Source: Deltaproteobacteria bacterium
GTDB lineage: Bacteria > Desulfobacterota > DSM-4660 > Desulfatiglandales > HGW-15
DNA: 19,602 nucleotides
Reading direction: 5' to 3'
Assembly (NCBI GenBank): GCA_020060215.1
Contig: JAGVAP010000144.1
Location: 1-19,602, forward strand
Shown here in pieces: positions 1 through 7,743 of this stretch. The translations under genes were made by a program, and so were the position numbers. How positions within the stretch are numbered: the first letter of the stretch is position 1; each line of letters opens with the position of its first letter. A model generated the notes under the pieces. That model had not been told where the DNA came from and did no database searches. It saw only the letters and a program-made list of their open reading frames with translations.

Positions 1-1097
1 GGGCGGCGGGCGCAATCGTCGTCGGGAAGACCAACACCCCCGAGTTCGGATACACGGGTTTCACCAAGAATCGCGTCTTCGGTGTGACCCGCAACCCCTG
101 GAACCTGGAAAGGACGCCGGGTGGATCGAGCGGGGGTTCCGCAGCGGCCGTGGCCGCAGGCATGGTGCCGGTGGCGACGGGATCGGATGCGGGCGGGTCC
201 ATCCGCATTCCTTCTTCCTACTCGGGATGTTTCGGATTGAAGCCGAGCTTCGGAAGGATCCCCGCGGGTCCTTCGCCCCTGCTCCCCATGTTCCACACCA
301 CCTGCATGGGGCCGATCACAAGGAGTGTGATCGATGCGGCCCTCTACCTGGACTGCGTGGCCGGCTATCATCCCGCGGACGCCGCCTCCTTGCCCAAGAC
401 AGGGTTTTCCTACATGGATCGGGTCCGGAGCCTGCCGGGGAGGCTTCGGGTTGCGTTCAGCATGACCCTCGGCTATGCCAGGGTGGAGAGCGATGTCCGC
501 TCCAGGGTGACGGAGGCCGTCAGGGCGTTCGAGGAGATGGGCCATTCGGTGGAAGAGTGGAGGGAGCCGTTCCCGGATGCCGGGGAAGCATGGTCGAGGA
601 TCACCGATCGCGAACTCTACGGGATGCTCCACCGGAGTATCGAGAGGAACAGGAGCGAGCTTGGGCGGAGCCTGGTGGCGGGGCTGGACAAGGCCGCGAC
701 CACAACCTTGCTGGAACAGATCGACGATCAGAAGGTGCGAACGCAGTTGAACAGGATCCTGTGGGAGATCTTCGAGCGGTTCGACCTGCTCCTGACCCCG
801 ACCATGCCCACCGAACCCTTTGCAGCCGGCGGACCTCCCCCGTCCGTGATCGACGGCCGGCCCGTCCCCCTCCTCGGTGCGACCCCTTTCACCTACCCCT
901 TCAACCTCAGCGGCCATCCTGCCGCATCGGTGCCAGCCGGTTTCGGGGCGAACGGTCTTCCGGTAGGCCTTCAGATCGTGGGACCGCGCCACAGGGAGGA
1001 TCTGGTGCTCCAGGCCGCCCATGCCTATGAAGAGGCGAGGCCCTGGAAAGACCAGGTGCCTGCAGGGATCAGGAATGATATTCTCGCAATTGAATGA
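1..1097 (+). CDS. Amidase-signature family amidohydrolase (5' end outside window)
   Basis: The reading frame is open from base 3, so the gene begins before the window and only the C-terminal ~364 residues are seen. Amidase-signature enzymes hydrolyse amides with a Lys-cisSer-Ser triad. All three are visible: the Lys in GKTNTPEFG (bases 27-29), the Ser pair in PGGSSGGS (bases 126-131), and the nucleophile in [12 protein letters not shown] (Ser at 198-200). The C-terminal [16 protein letters not shown] is typical of GatA, AtzF and related amidases. The substrate cannot be read from sequence. GatA itself is less likely, because no gatB or gatC follows; the next gene is convergent. A GTG at 84 could be taken for a start, but the upstream codons are clearly coding because they hold the catalytic Lys. 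The stop is TGA at 1095. Confidence 0.93.
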   Translation, partial: AAGAIVVGKTNTPEFGYTGFTKNRVFGVTRNPWNLERTPGGSSGGSAAAVAAGMVPVATGSDAGGSIRIPSSYSGCFGLKPSFGRIPAGPSPLLPMFHTTCMGPITRSVIDAALYLDCVAGYHPADAASLPKTGFSYMDRVRSLPGRLRVAFSMTLGYARVESDVRSRVTEAVRAFEEMGHSVEEWREPFPDAGEAWSRITDRELYGMLHRSIERNRSELGRSLVAGLDKAATTTLLEQIDDQKVRTQLNRILWEIFERFDLLLTPTMPTEPFAAGGPPPSVIDGRPVPLLGATPFTYPFNLSGHPAASVPAGFGANGLPVGLQIVGPRHREDLVLQAAHAYEEARPWKDQVPAGIRNDILAIE

Positions 1098-1204
1098 ATG
1101 GCAGCTGCCCGTCCTCCGCAGTCTGCCGGCGCATCCGCCCGAGTCGATCCGTCCCCGAGTGCTGCTCTGCGACATGGAATGATCCTTGTCGCTACGGAGG
1201 ATGG

Positions 1205-1249
1205 AGAGCCTGCTCCTACAGAACACGATCGCAAGCAGGAGCTTGCTCC
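1205..1249. repeat. REP-like palindromic element
   Basis: The gap between the amidase and the convergent dehydrogenase holds nested short palindromes. GCTCCT at 1212-1217 pairs with AGGAGC at 1237-1242, and GGAGC-TT-GCTCC sits at 1238-1249. The reverse strand reads like the GTAGGAGC...GAGCAAGCTCCTGC family of extragenic palindromes common in proteobacteria. The family assignment rests on remembered resemblance, not on a search. Confidence 0.45.
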
Positions 1250-1272
1250 AGAAGACAAAGCGGTAAAAGTGC

Positions 1273-1305
1273 CGTAGGACAAGGCGGAGCGGAGCGAAAC
1301 CCGCC
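1273..1305. repeat. REP-like hairpin element of the GTAGG...GAGCG type
   Basis: CGTAGGACAA is followed by GGCGG (1283-1287), AGCGGAGCGAAAC, then CCGCC (1301-1305). This makes a GC-rich hairpin with a GAGCG core. It resembles a widespread extragenic palindrome class of the form GTAGGGTGGG-N-AGCG-N-CGTAACCCACC. It lies between convergent genes, where it may also weaken read-through, although no U-run follows on either strand. Confidence 0.5.
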
Positions 1306-1326
1306 GGATTAAGGCTTGCGACTCCT

Positions 1327-2379
1327 TCAGCTTATCCTGAGGACGCCCGCCCCCTGCATCTTCCCCCGCTTCAGGAGCACCAGGGCTGCGTTGGCCTCGG
1401 TGAGGCCGAACTCCGTGACCTTCGGCCTGATGCCGATCTCTGCCGCGAGCGGCAGAAACTCCGCCGCGTCCTGCCTGGTCACATTCGCGACGCTCTTCAG
1501 CTCCTTCTCATGCCAGACGTGTTCCGAGTACTCCATGGAAGGGATCGGCGTGACCTTTCGGATGGCGTTGACCACGACCCTGCCCCCTTTCCTGACGATG
1601 CGCAGGGCCTCTTTCACGGTCTCGCCCACCGGCGTGAAATCGATGGCGCTGTCCGGCCGCTCCGGCGGCATCCGGCCGGTAGCCCCGACCCATTCGGCCC
1701 CCAGCCTTTCCGCCAGATCCTGATGGTCCTTCTGCCCCTCCCTGGTGAAGACGAAGACCCTGCATCCCCAGCTCCTGGCCACCTGGATGGCGATATGAGC
1801 CGAGGCCCCGAATCCGTAGAGGGCCAGAGTGCCTCCACGCGCAACTTGGGAGAGCCTGAGCGCGCGGTATCCGATGACCCCGGCGCACAAGAGGGGAGCC
1901 GCCTCTGCGTCGGAAAAGGTCTCCGGGACGGGATAGGCATAATCTCCGGATATGGAGGCGTACTCTGCATATCCGCCGTGGGCATGGAGACCGGTGCCTT
2001 GGAAGAGGTCGCAGAGATTCTCGTCGCCATTGAGGCAGAACGCACACCTGCCGCAGCTCGAGTGGATCCATGCAATCCCCACCCGATCCCCCACCTTATG
2101 ATTGCGGGCGGAAGGGCCGAGCGCCTCCACCCTCCCGACAATCTCATGTCCGGGGATGATGGGAAACCACGGCGGCGTGAGGCGGCCTTCGATCTCGTCC
2201 AGTTCGGTATGGCAGATCCCGCAGGCCGAGACCCTGACGAGTATCTGCCCCTCCGAGGGGACCGGTTCAACCATGTCCACCGGCTGGAGCGGGCTCTCCT
2301 TCCAGGGGAGATGGTTGCTCCTTCGGGGTTCCCCCTCGACCCGGACCTCGCAGTGCTCAGTCAGGGCCATGGCCTTCAC
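1327..2379 (-). CDS. Zinc-dependent alcohol dehydrogenase, CAD2/AdhA-like MDR family
   Basis: This is a medium-chain zinc alcohol dehydrogenase, which oxidises alcohols or reduces aldehydes with NAD(P). Likely catalytic zinc ligands are Cys56 (in CGICHTEL), His78-Glu79 (PGHEIVG) and Cys165. The structural zinc site is the four-Cys lobe C109-C112-C115-C123 (CGRCAFCLNGDENLC). The cofactor loop GFGASAH (189-195) in place of GxGxxG, and SVANVTRQDAAEFL near the C-terminus, point to the CAD2/AdhA-like branch. I chose GTG at 2379 because GGAGG (2386-2390 on the minus strand) lies 6 nt upstream. An ATG at 2370, three codons inside, would leave 15 nt. The length of 350 residues is normal. It lies 67 bp downstream of the ketopantoate-reductase-like gene on the same strand, so the two are probably co-transcribed. 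The substrate is unknown. Confidence 0.93.
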   Translation of the reverse strand: MKAMALTEHCEVRVEGEPRRSNHLPWKESPLQPVDMVEPVPSEGQILVRVSACGICHTELDEIEGRLTPPWFPIIPGHEIVGRVEALGPSARNHKVGDRVGIAWIHSSCGRCAFCLNGDENLCDLFQGTGLHAHGGYAEYASISGDYAYPVPETFSDAEAAPLLCAGVIGYRALRLSQVARGGTLALYGFGASAHIAIQVARSWGCRVFVFTREGQKDHQDLAERLGAEWVGATGRMPPERPDSAIDFTPVGETVKEALRIVRKGGRVVVNAIRKVTPIPSMEYSEHVWHEKELKSVANVTRQDAAEFLPLAAEIGIRPKVTEFGLTEANAALVLLKRGKMQGAGVLRIS

Positions 2380-2446
2380 AGTGATCCTCCAGTGCAAGAA
2401 GAAGATGGAAGGTCCGGAAGATCAGAAGTTTTGATCAAAGCCTTTG

Positions 2447-3394
2447 TCATCTTCTCAACTTCTCAGCGTCTTCTTTCATCCGCTCCTCGATGACCTGGAT
2501 CAGCTTCAGGAAGGTCCGATTGACGGGCGTGGGGATGTTCAACTCCCTTCCCATCTCGACCACCTTACCGGCGAACATCTCGACCTCCGTCTTTCTCTTC
2601 GCTTCCACATCCTGGACCATGGAGGTCTTCCCCAGGGGGGACATCTTCTGGAAGAACGGCAGGAAATCCTCCGCGTCCTTTTCAGACAGGTCGATCCCCT
2701 TCGCCTGTGCAATGGCGATCACCTCATTCATCGCCTCCTGCGTGATGTCCCTCGCCGCCTGCGATCTCTGGAATACCCCGTAGGGGGCATCGAGGATTGC
2801 GGAAACCTGGTTCATCCCCACGTTGACCATGAACTTCCACCACATGGCCCTGATCATATCCACCGGCGTCTCATTCACGATCCCGGCCTTTGTGAAAAGG
2901 GCTTTCAAAGCCTTTACGCGCTCTGTGAGGACCGAGTTCTCCGGTTCGCCGAAAAGAAGCTTCCCCTGGGTGGAGCACGTCACGACATTTCCTTCCCGCA
3001 CGGCGTCTATCCCCACGGCCACCGCATAGAGGACCTTTCCCATACCATAGACTTCTCCGATCTGCTCCTCGCTCCGGATCCCGTTCATCACGGAGATGAT
3101 GCAGGTCTTTTCTCCGATCGCCTTTCTCATATCCGTGACCGCGGCAGGCAAATGGTGGTTCTTCACGGCGACCATGACGAGATCCGCCGGGGCCGCCTCT
3201 TCGGGTCTCATCACAGGGATGGTGTAGTGATTCCCGTTGATGAGCAGGCCCCCTTTCCTGAGCCTGGCGCACCGCTCGCCCCCGGCGATCAGGAAGACAG
3301 ACTTCGGATCCAGGTCGAAAAATCTGCCTGCGTAAAAGGCGCCCATGGCCCCGGCGCCTACAATGCATATCCTGTCAAACGAGAACGACCCCAT
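2447..3394 (-). CDS. panE: 2-dehydropantoate 2-reductase family protein (PanE/ApbA)
   Basis: PanE enzymes reduce ketopantoate to pantoate with NADPH, a step in pantothenate and CoA synthesis. The N-terminal Rossmann motif is GAGAMG (13-18) and the NADPH-site Asn is in VMNG (102-105). The catalytic Lys187 is in WWKFMVNVGMNQVSAI, and the C-terminal signature SSM-type block (TSMVQDVEAKRKTEVE, 257-272) contains the substrate-binding Glu270. The 315-residue length is normal. The ATG at 3394 is chosen because GGGGGG lies 7 nt upstream and the Rossmann fold begins at once; an upstream in-frame extension to 3547 would run through the promoter region. No panB, panC or panD is nearby and a zinc dehydrogenase follows. 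It may therefore act on another 2-oxo acid, since many genomes carry several such paralogues. Confidence 0.9.
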   Translation of the reverse strand: MGSFSFDRICIVGAGAMGAFYAGRFFDLDPKSVFLIAGGERCARLRKGGLLINGNHYTIPVMRPEEAAPADLVMVAVKNHHLPAAVTDMRKAIGEKTCIISVMNGIRSEEQIGEVYGMGKVLYAVAVGIDAVREGNVVTCSTQGKLLFGEPENSVLTERVKALKALFTKAGIVNETPVDMIRAMWWKFMVNVGMNQVSAILDAPYGVFQRSQAARDITQEAMNEVIAIAQAKGIDLSEKDAEDFLPFFQKMSPLGKTSMVQDVEAKRKTEVEMFAGKVVEMGRELNIPTPVNRTFLKLIQVIEERMKEDAEKLRR

Positions 3395-3442
3395 AGGATT
3401 TCCCCCCAGCGTTGCAGAATTCGTATACGCCTGCTTTCGGCC

Positions 3443-3472
3443 ATTATCGAGACAATAGCGGCTTTCGGTCAA
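3443..3472 (-). promoter_or_regulatory. Candidate sigma-70 promoter for the panE-like/dehydrogenase operon
   Basis: On the minus strand TTGACC (3467-3472) is followed after 18 nt by GATAAT (3443-3448). Both are close to consensus, and the site lies about 50 nt upstream of the ATG at 3394. It is predicted by eye. Confidence 0.45.
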
Positions 3473-3483
3473 GACAAAGTTGG

Positions 3484-3489
3484 TATAAT
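3484..3489 (+). promoter_or_regulatory. Candidate -10 box for the small membrane protein gene
   Basis: A perfect TATAAT lies 20 nt before the GTG at 3510. The matching -35 position (3461-3466, GCTTTC) is poor, so this could be an activated promoter or chance. If it is used, the leader would be only about 14 nt long. Confidence 0.3.
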
Positions 3490-3509
3490 GGAAGAGTAGG
3501 ACAACCACA

Positions 3510-3692
3510 GTGGAACCGAAGGAAAAACCATACTGGCTCGAAGCCATCCTGCTGATCCTGGGGATCGTCGGCGTGGTCTACGGGATGGTGGAGAAAAATC
3601 ACCCCGTCTTCATCGTCGGCCTGCTGATCGGGATCGCCGCATACCTTCTCATCCGGGGACGGTTGAAGGCATCCATCAAGGAGAATCGGTAG
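3510..3692 (+). CDS. Small two-helix membrane protein, unknown function
   Basis: This encodes 60 residues with two hydrophobic segments: about 9-27 (WLEAILLILGIVGVVYGMV) and about 31-50 (HPVFIVGLLIGIAAYLLIRG). A short NH loop separates them and the C-terminus is basic (RGRLKASIKENR), which favours a hairpin with both ends in the cytoplasm. The start is GTG, with TAGGA (3497-3501) 8 nt upstream as a plausible ribosome binding site. It is read divergently from the panE-like gene and sits 130 bp before the HDOD gene. I do not recognise the family. Small size and a non-ATG start lower certainty, but the two clean helices and lack of any competing gene support it. Confidence 0.7.
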   Translation: MEPKEKPYWLEAILLILGIVGVVYGMVEKNHPVFIVGLLIGIAAYLLIRGRLKASIKENR

Positions 3693-3822
3693 TTCCAACC
3701 GTCGCGTTCCGGCCAAACGAATTTCTCGTCCAAAGAAACCGCTAAAAAGATTAAAGAAAGAAGGTGTGAAGGACGATTTAAGAGGCAGAACTCCACCTGA
3801 AGGGACCATCTGGAGCCGAGAG

Positions 3823-4737
3823 ATGCCTCAAAGCAGCACCCTCATGACCAAAGACCCCAGTCCGCCGCGAGAGACCCGCCTGAGGCAGATCCAGCAGTTT
3901 ATCTCCAGAATGCCCAGTCTCTCCACCACCGTAAGCAAGGTGATGGAGATCTGCAACAGACCCGATGCATCCCCCAATGATTTGAACCGCGTCATCTCCC
4001 TGGATCCCGTGTTGACGGGCCTGGTCCTGAGGCTGATCAACTCCGCTTACTATTCCCTGCCGAACCAGGTCACGTCGCTGGCCAGGGCCATCATCATGCT
4101 GGGACTCAACACCGTAAAGAATCTCGCCCTCAGCACCGCGATCCTGCAGACGGTCGGAGGCAAGAACTCGTTCAAGGCCCTTTCCATGGACGAGTTCTGG
4201 ACCCATTCGATCACCGTGGGGGTGACCGCCAAGGCCGTTTCCGGTCTGAAGGGTGTTCCGGGCACGCAGCGGGAAGAGTTTTTCGTGTCCGGGTTGCTCC
4301 ATGACCTTGGGAAGATACCCCTCAGCAACTGCTTTCCGGAGGAATACCTGCAGGCCATCGAGGCGGCCAAGGCCCGGGGAACTCGCCTGTACGATGCGGA
4401 GGAGACGATCCTCGGTATCAACCACTGCCTGGTAGGGGGAATGATTGCGAAAAAATGGGAACTGGGCGGGTCCCTGCGTGATGCCCTGCATCATCACCAT
4501 GATCCCGATTCGGCGCCCGACGAGAGCCAAAGGCTGGTGCAGATCATTGCCCTGGCCGATGACTGCACGCATGTATTCGAAGAGGATCCCTCTGAGGGGA
4601 ATCCTCTGGAGGATCCTCGCCTTTCCTCGGCCATGGAGAAAACCGGAGTGAGCGGGGAAGGTCTCGGGCAGGTGCGCGAATCGGTCCTGAAAGAGATCGA
4701 CAAGGCGAAGATTTTCCTCCAGGCCGCACAGGGGTGA
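3823..4737 (+). CDS. HDOD domain-containing signalling protein
   Basis: HDOD proteins are HD-superfamily signalling modules found with c-di-GMP, chemotaxis and stress regulation; most have no proven activity. Here the domain spans about residues 20-225 of 304. RMPSLSTTVSKVMEI opens it, followed by ISLDPVLTGLVLRLINSAYY, then SGLLHDLGKIPL with an intact His160-Asp161 pair, and a histidine-rich stretch ALHHHHDP (221-228). Retention of HD and several later His residues leaves metal binding possible. No GYP motif, GGDEF domain or receiver domain is present. The start at ATG 3823 is preferred because GGAG lies 7 nt upstream; an in-frame GTG at 3766 has AAGG only 1 nt away. The MBL-fold gene follows with its ribosome binding site over this stop codon, so they are probably one transcript. 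Confidence 0.9.
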   Translation: MPQSSTLMTKDPSPPRETRLRQIQQFISRMPSLSTTVSKVMEICNRPDASPNDLNRVISLDPVLTGLVLRLINSAYYSLPNQVTSLARAIIMLGLNTVKNLALSTAILQTVGGKNSFKALSMDEFWTHSITVGVTAKAVSGLKGVPGTQREEFFVSGLLHDLGKIPLSNCFPEEYLQAIEAAKARGTRLYDAEETILGINHCLVGGMIAKKWELGGSLRDALHHHHDPDSAPDESQRLVQIIALADDCTHVFEEDPSEGNPLEDPRLSSAMEKTGVSGEGLGQVRESVLKEIDKAKIFLQAAQG

Positions 4738-4742
4738 AATCC

Positions 4743-5657
4743 ATGAAAATCAAGTTCTGGGGGGTCCGCGGCTCCATTCCATGTCCGGGACCGAATACCG
4801 TGAAATACGGGGGGAACACCCCTTGTATCGAGGTGAGGCTGAACGGTTCGGACAGGCTTCTGATCGTCGACGCAGGATCCGGAATTAGGGACCTGGGGCT
4901 GTACATGATGGGCCATGATCTGCCCAGGGGGCCGATCAACACCGAGATCTTTCTCACCCATACGCATTGGGACCATATCATGGGGTTTCCCTTTTTCATC
5001 CCCATCTATGTACCCAAGACCAGAATCAAGGTCTACGGCCCGGTGACTTTTGAGGACGAGTCCCTGGCCGAGATCGTGGGCGGGCAGTTGACGTATCGCT
5101 ATTTCCCGGTCAGGCAGGCGGAGCTTGCCTCCAGCATAGAATACGTCAGCCTGAAGGAACAGAGCCTCGACCTGGGGGAAGGGCTCCGGGTCACCACCAA
5201 GTACCTGAACCATCCGGTCCTCTGCCTGGGCTATCGTTTCGAAATGGATGAAAAGGTCTTCTGTACGGCTTACGATACCGAGCCTTTCCGGAATGTCTTC
5301 TCCACATCGCCCGATGATCCTTCTTATGACGAGTCCGTCGCCATGGAGGGGGAGCAGGTGGCCATGGAAGAGAACCAGAGGATCTGCGACTTCTTCAAGG
5401 GGGCGGACCTGCTCGTATACGACTCGCAGTACACCCAGAAGGAATATGAACCATCGAAGCGCGGCTGGGGCCACAGCCCCATGGAGTTTGCCATTTCCTC
5501 GGCCGAAAGATCGGGTGTCCGGAAACTCGCCCTCTTTCACCACGAGCCGGTGAGGAAAGACGGGGAGATCGACAAGCTTTCGGAGACGCTTTGGAGCGGT
5601 GTTCAGTCGGGCATGGAGGTCTTCTTCGCCAGGGAGGGGATGGAGATCACGCTGTAG
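4743..5657 (+). CDS. Metallo-beta-lactamase-fold metal-dependent hydrolase
   Basis: This is an MBL-fold hydrolase. The metal motif is LTHTHWDHIMGFP, with His73, His75, Asp77 and His78; further likely ligands are His157 (YLNHPVLCLGY), Asp178 (TAYDTEP) and His266/267 (ALFHHEP). The opening MKIKFWGVRGSIPCPGPNT and the GWGHSPMEFAI block near 241-251 are typical of the Lactamase_B_2 group that includes cyclic-nucleotide and cyclic-phosphate phosphodiesterases. The length of 304 residues is normal. ATG 4743 is chosen over a GTG at 4734 because the GGGGTGA just upstream serves as ribosome binding site and family members start at MKIKFWG. Pairing with the HDOD gene suggests a role in nucleotide signalling, but that is inference. 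The substrate is unknown. Confidence 0.9.
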   Translation: MKIKFWGVRGSIPCPGPNTVKYGGNTPCIEVRLNGSDRLLIVDAGSGIRDLGLYMMGHDLPRGPINTEIFLTHTHWDHIMGFPFFIPIYVPKTRIKVYGPVTFEDESLAEIVGGQLTYRYFPVRQAELASSIEYVSLKEQSLDLGEGLRVTTKYLNHPVLCLGYRFEMDEKVFCTAYDTEPFRNVFSTSPDDPSYDESVAMEGEQVAMEENQRICDFFKGADLLVYDSQYTQKEYEPSKRGWGHSPMEFAISSAERSGVRKLALFHHEPVRKDGEIDKLSETLWSGVQSGMEVFFAREGMEITL

Positions 5658-5659
5658 CA

Positions 5660-5682
5660 GGGCTTTCGCAGGAATGACGACG
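5660..5682. repeat. Possible remnant of a widespread extragenic palindrome
   Basis: GGGCTTTCGCAGGAATGACG just after the MBL stop matches one arm of the common proteobacterial repeat of the form GGATTCCCGC-TTTCGCGGGAATGACG. The opposite arm is missing, so this is at most half an element. It lies in the 50-bp gap between convergent genes. The assignment is from remembered resemblance only. Confidence 0.35.
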
Positions 5683-5707
5683 ACAGTTCCTCGAGCACCC
5701 CTCCTTC

Positions 5708-7282
5708 TTACGATTTTCTTTTTCTTACGACCCTTCTCCTCACTACCCTCCTTCGCGGCTTGCGTCCACCGGGATCGGTCCCTGCACCGGGAGCGGGTGC
5801 ACCGGTCTTCATGCCGGCTCCGTCCTGATCCTCTGAAAGGGTACACTGGTATTTGCAGGTCGCCCTCGGGCATTGGAGTCTGCATTTCTCATGCCCGGCC
5901 GACATCTCTACGAGGAAGGGGTTTCCGCATACGGGGCAGCTGACGTGGTGGGGCCTTCCCCAACTGACCAGGCTGCAGGCCTTGTTCGAGCACTTGTAGT
6001 ATGGCTTTCCGGTACCGGTCTTCTCCTCCCTGACCTTTCCCTCCCTGCATAACGGGCACAGGGAGGCAAGCTCGTCCTGAAAACCCGCGATCTCCTTTTC
6101 AACGAGGTCATCCCCTGTCGCCTCAGGGTCGCCGGCTGCCTGTTCAGGCGGGGTGCTCTGGACGTCCGCGTGAACGCTCGCTGCCTCTGAAATCTGCGGG
6201 GTCTCCTCTCCCTGGGGTTGAGGGGGAGGGGCGGGCGAATCGGCTTTCAACGGTTTAGCACCTGAGCCGGGGACCGTTTCCGTTTCCGGCCCGGAATCGG
6301 GCGGCGACGCTTCCGGTGGCGGCGAGAGATGCGAGTCCACTGGCAGGGGCCGCACTTCGGGGGGATGCCCTTCGGTGCTCTCTGCAGGCAGAGAGGCAGC
6401 CTCCACCGGTTGTTCCGCGGGACCCTCCAGCGAGGGCTGCGCCTCCACTGCCTGTTCGGCGGCTCTTTCCATGGCGGGGGGCTGAGGTTCCGGCGACTGA
6501 TCTGCAGTGATCCCCGCGGCCTCAGGCTGGTCCTGCAATACCTGTTCTCCCATGAGTGCAGAGGGCTCCGGGCTGCTCGGGGAGATCTTCTTGATATCTC
6601 GCACTCTGTACCTGAACCCGTCTTCCGCTGAGCCGATGATCCTGATCCCGCCGCTATCCTCCACCGGCGGGGCGAGCGGGGTAAATGTGCTCCGCGGCAC
6701 GTCTTGGGTCTCCCTGATGACATTCTCGGTCTTGTGCCGCTGTTTCCTGTCGGCACCCTGGGCCGCCTCGGGTTTTTCACTCTTCCGGGTTTTCAGGGGT
6801 AGCCCCTGCATCTTCAGGGTCTGATCGAAATGGGTCACGGCGACTTCCGTGGTCTTACGCCCGGTCAGGACCTCGTCGATGGTCTGAATGAAATAGGCCA
6901 CCAGTGTTTTTCCCGGGAGCTTTGGAAAGACACGCTCCAGCAGCTTGGCCATGCTTACGGCCGGTTTCCCCCCCGTGATCTTCCCCTGTTCGTCCGTGAC
7001 GATGTAGCCTTTCCCTTTCATTTCTTGAATGACGGACTGGACCTTTTCCTTGTCCTGGAATCCCAGTTCAGCCAGTTTGGCTTCCAGGCTTTCAGCGGTG
7101 TTTTCCTCACCGGAGGCCTGACCGTTCTGCCCTCTCTCGACCTGGTCGGCGAGCAGGGTCAGGCAGGCAATGGTGCCGATCTGCAGGGGCAGACCGCCGA
7201 TCCCGTGCCTGGACCCAAACAGCCGCTCCATGTGCCGGCCCAGTATCTCATCAAAAACATATGTGACGTCGACTTCCGTCAT
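5708..7282 (-). CDS. Protein of unknown function with topoisomerase-type zinc ribbons and Arg-rich tail
   Basis: This 524-residue protein has three parts. Residues 1 to about 165 look folded and mostly helical (LPLQIGTIACLTLLADQ; SMAKLLERVFPKLPGKTLVA) but I recognise no family. Residues about 165-400 are Pro/Glu/Ala-rich and almost certainly disordered. Residues 409-480 hold two zinc ribbons: C409PLC412 with C431 and C436, followed by VSW as in topoisomerase I C-terminal ribbons, then C449PVC452 with a cluster C467, C471, C476 and C480. The tail (510-523) is RRRVVRRRVVRKRK. This layout suggests nucleic-acid binding, but there is no topoisomerase catalytic domain. The start is ATG, with only a weak ribosome binding site. 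It is the last gene of the ParA operon, 47 bp after the 137-residue protein, and ends tail-to-tail with the MBL gene. Confidence 0.85.
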   Translation of the reverse strand: MTEVDVTYVFDEILGRHMERLFGSRHGIGGLPLQIGTIACLTLLADQVERGQNGQASGEENTAESLEAKLAELGFQDKEKVQSVIQEMKGKGYIVTDEQGKITGGKPAVSMAKLLERVFPKLPGKTLVAYFIQTIDEVLTGRKTTEVAVTHFDQTLKMQGLPLKTRKSEKPEAAQGADRKQRHKTENVIRETQDVPRSTFTPLAPPVEDSGGIRIIGSAEDGFRYRVRDIKKISPSSPEPSALMGEQVLQDQPEAAGITADQSPEPQPPAMERAAEQAVEAQPSLEGPAEQPVEAASLPAESTEGHPPEVRPLPVDSHLSPPPEASPPDSGPETETVPGSGAKPLKADSPAPPPQPQGEETPQISEAASVHADVQSTPPEQAAGDPEATGDDLVEKEIAGFQDELASLCPLCREGKVREEKTGTGKPYYKCSNKACSLVSWGRPHHVSCPVCGNPFLVEMSAGHEKCRLQCPRATCKYQCTLSEDQDGAGMKTGAPAPGAGTDPGGRKPRRRVVRRRVVRKRKS

Positions 7283-7329
7283 CTCAGACCCGCTGCCTTA
7301 TCCCGAACGCTGAGTGAAGATGTATGCAA

Positions 7330-7743
7330 TCATGAGATTATCCCTCCGGTTGCCGGGTCGGGGACGGTCCCCTGCTCCTCCTCCCCCAGTTCGGAGAGGA
7401 CCTTTTCATATCCTTGCCCTTCAGGTGCCGCCTCTTGCTCAGCAGTGTCTTCCTGCTCCCCTTCCTTTTCGGCGGAAGCCCCGCTGGTATCGATGGAAAG
7501 GTAATTGCCGTCGCGATCCAGGAGCACGGACAGGGTAACCTTGGCCACAAAATCCAGGCGATAGGCGACCTGCTCGTTATGGACCACGATATCGCCCTTC
7601 TTGTACTCGATATCCTCTTCGATGCTCAGGTTGTGTCTCTCCCTGAAGATCTTCTCCACCGACCCCCAGTCGAGGTCGGCGGTAATCGCATCCATGAGGT
7701 CCCTTTCGCCGTTCTTGATGACATCGACGCTTGTGATTTTCAT
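7330..7743 (-). CDS. Hypothetical protein with acidic C-terminal tail, ParA operon
   Basis: This 137-residue protein has no recognised family. Residues 1 to about 88 look like a compact alpha/beta domain: MKITSVDVIKNGERDLMDAI, then EYKKGDIVVHNEQVAYRL and VAKVTLSVLLDRDGNYLSID, which read as beta strands. Residues about 89-137 are acidic and low in complexity (EKEGEQEDTAEQEAAPEGQ) and probably disordered. There is no signal peptide or membrane segment. The ATG at 7743 has AAAGGA about 10 nt upstream and shares an ATGA with the stop of the 30-codon ORF before it. The 524-residue zinc-ribbon gene follows after 47 bp. Position within the operon suggests it works with the ParA-type ATPase and the zinc-ribbon protein. 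That is inference. Confidence 0.8.
   Translation of the reverse strand: MKITSVDVIKNGERDLMDAITADLDWGSVEKIFRERHNLSIEEDIEYKKGDIVVHNEQVAYRLDFVAKVTLSVLLDRDGNYLSIDTSGASAEKEGEQEDTAEQEAAPEGQGYEKVLSELGEEEQGTVPDPATGGIIS

Noticed and set aside
3395..3547. N-terminal extension of the panE-like protein to 3547
   Set aside because: It would cross the promoter boxes and the start of the divergent small gene, and puts 51 unrelated residues before the Rossmann fold.
4494..5885. 463-codon minus-strand frame opposite the HDOD/MBL pair
   Set aside because: It overlaps two well-supported genes and the start of the zinc-ribbon gene's 3' end, with no recognisable domain.
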